37,931 nt of DNA from Parasphingorhabdus sp. SCSIO 66989 (GTDB lineage: Bacteria > Pseudomonadota > Alphaproteobacteria > Sphingomonadales > Sphingomonadaceae). The translations under genes were made by a program, and so were the position numbers. Location of the stretch: NCBI RefSeq assembly GCF_032852305.1, contig NZ_CP136595.1, positions 1 through 37,931 of the forward strand, written 5' to 3'. The notes beneath the pieces are model-generated. The model had not been told where the DNA came from and searched no databases. It worked only from the letters and a program-made list of their open reading frames with translations. This document shows, piece by piece, positions 37,929 to 37,931 of this stretch (positions are counted from its first letter, which is position 1; each line of letters begins with the position of its first letter).

Positions 37929-37931
37929 GAT

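Overview
This window reads as a complete circular conjugative plasmid of about 37.9 kb from an alphaproteobacterium, most likely a sphingomonad. The host call is inference from gene style and moderate GC; no rRNA or chromosomal marker is present. Circularity is supported at the ends. A minus-strand gene starting at 211 runs off base 1. Joined to base 37931, it stops exactly in a 4-base ATGA overlap with the start of the gene at 37928.

Layout. (1) 33.7 kb through the junction to about 9.2 kb is a long block of minus-strand genes: many tiny unknown proteins, a single-stranded DNA-binding protein, an ArdC-type antirestriction protein, a serine resolvase, a glycosyltransferase-like protein and a thermonuclease-like protein. 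(2) 9.4-12.8 kb holds a plus-strand trimeric autotransporter adhesin. (3) 12.9-16.9 kb is the maintenance block: a RepA-like protein with a probable antisense RNA, a Toprim/CHC2 primase, ParA with a small partner, and a GTATATACC repeat array. (4) 17.0-30.7 kb is a full VirB1-VirB11/VirD4 type IV secretion operon with two extra inserted genes and one downstream gene. (5) 30.75-33.66 kb is the relaxase operon on the minus strand. (6) 33.67-33.72 kb is an oriT candidate with an inverted repeat followed by TATCCTG/C, the RP4/Ti-type (MOBP) nick consensus.

How it works together. The nick lies on the plus strand, so the plus strand should enter the recipient starting at about 33723 and moving to higher coordinates, with the relaxase gene last. 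The 33.7 to 9.2 kb block is then the leading region, and all its genes point back toward oriT, so the incoming strand is their template. Four copies of a hairpin-rich noncoding element (about 674 bp; one is truncated to 410 bp) sit directly upstream of four of its gene clusters. One copy differs from the others by paired, compensating substitutions in long stems. A diverged relative precedes a fifth cluster and a different structured leader precedes ssb. The main hypothesis is that these are single-strand promoters of the F-plasmid Frpo/ssi kind, switching on antirestriction and establishment genes as the strand enters.

A second network is a 26-27 bp inverted repeat (consensus GGCGTGAWAT, 7-base spacer, WTTYRCGCC). 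It occurs upstream of the adhesin, the thermonuclease cluster, the primase, and twice upstream of the secretion operon, which suggests one regulator coordinates adhesion, replication and mating.
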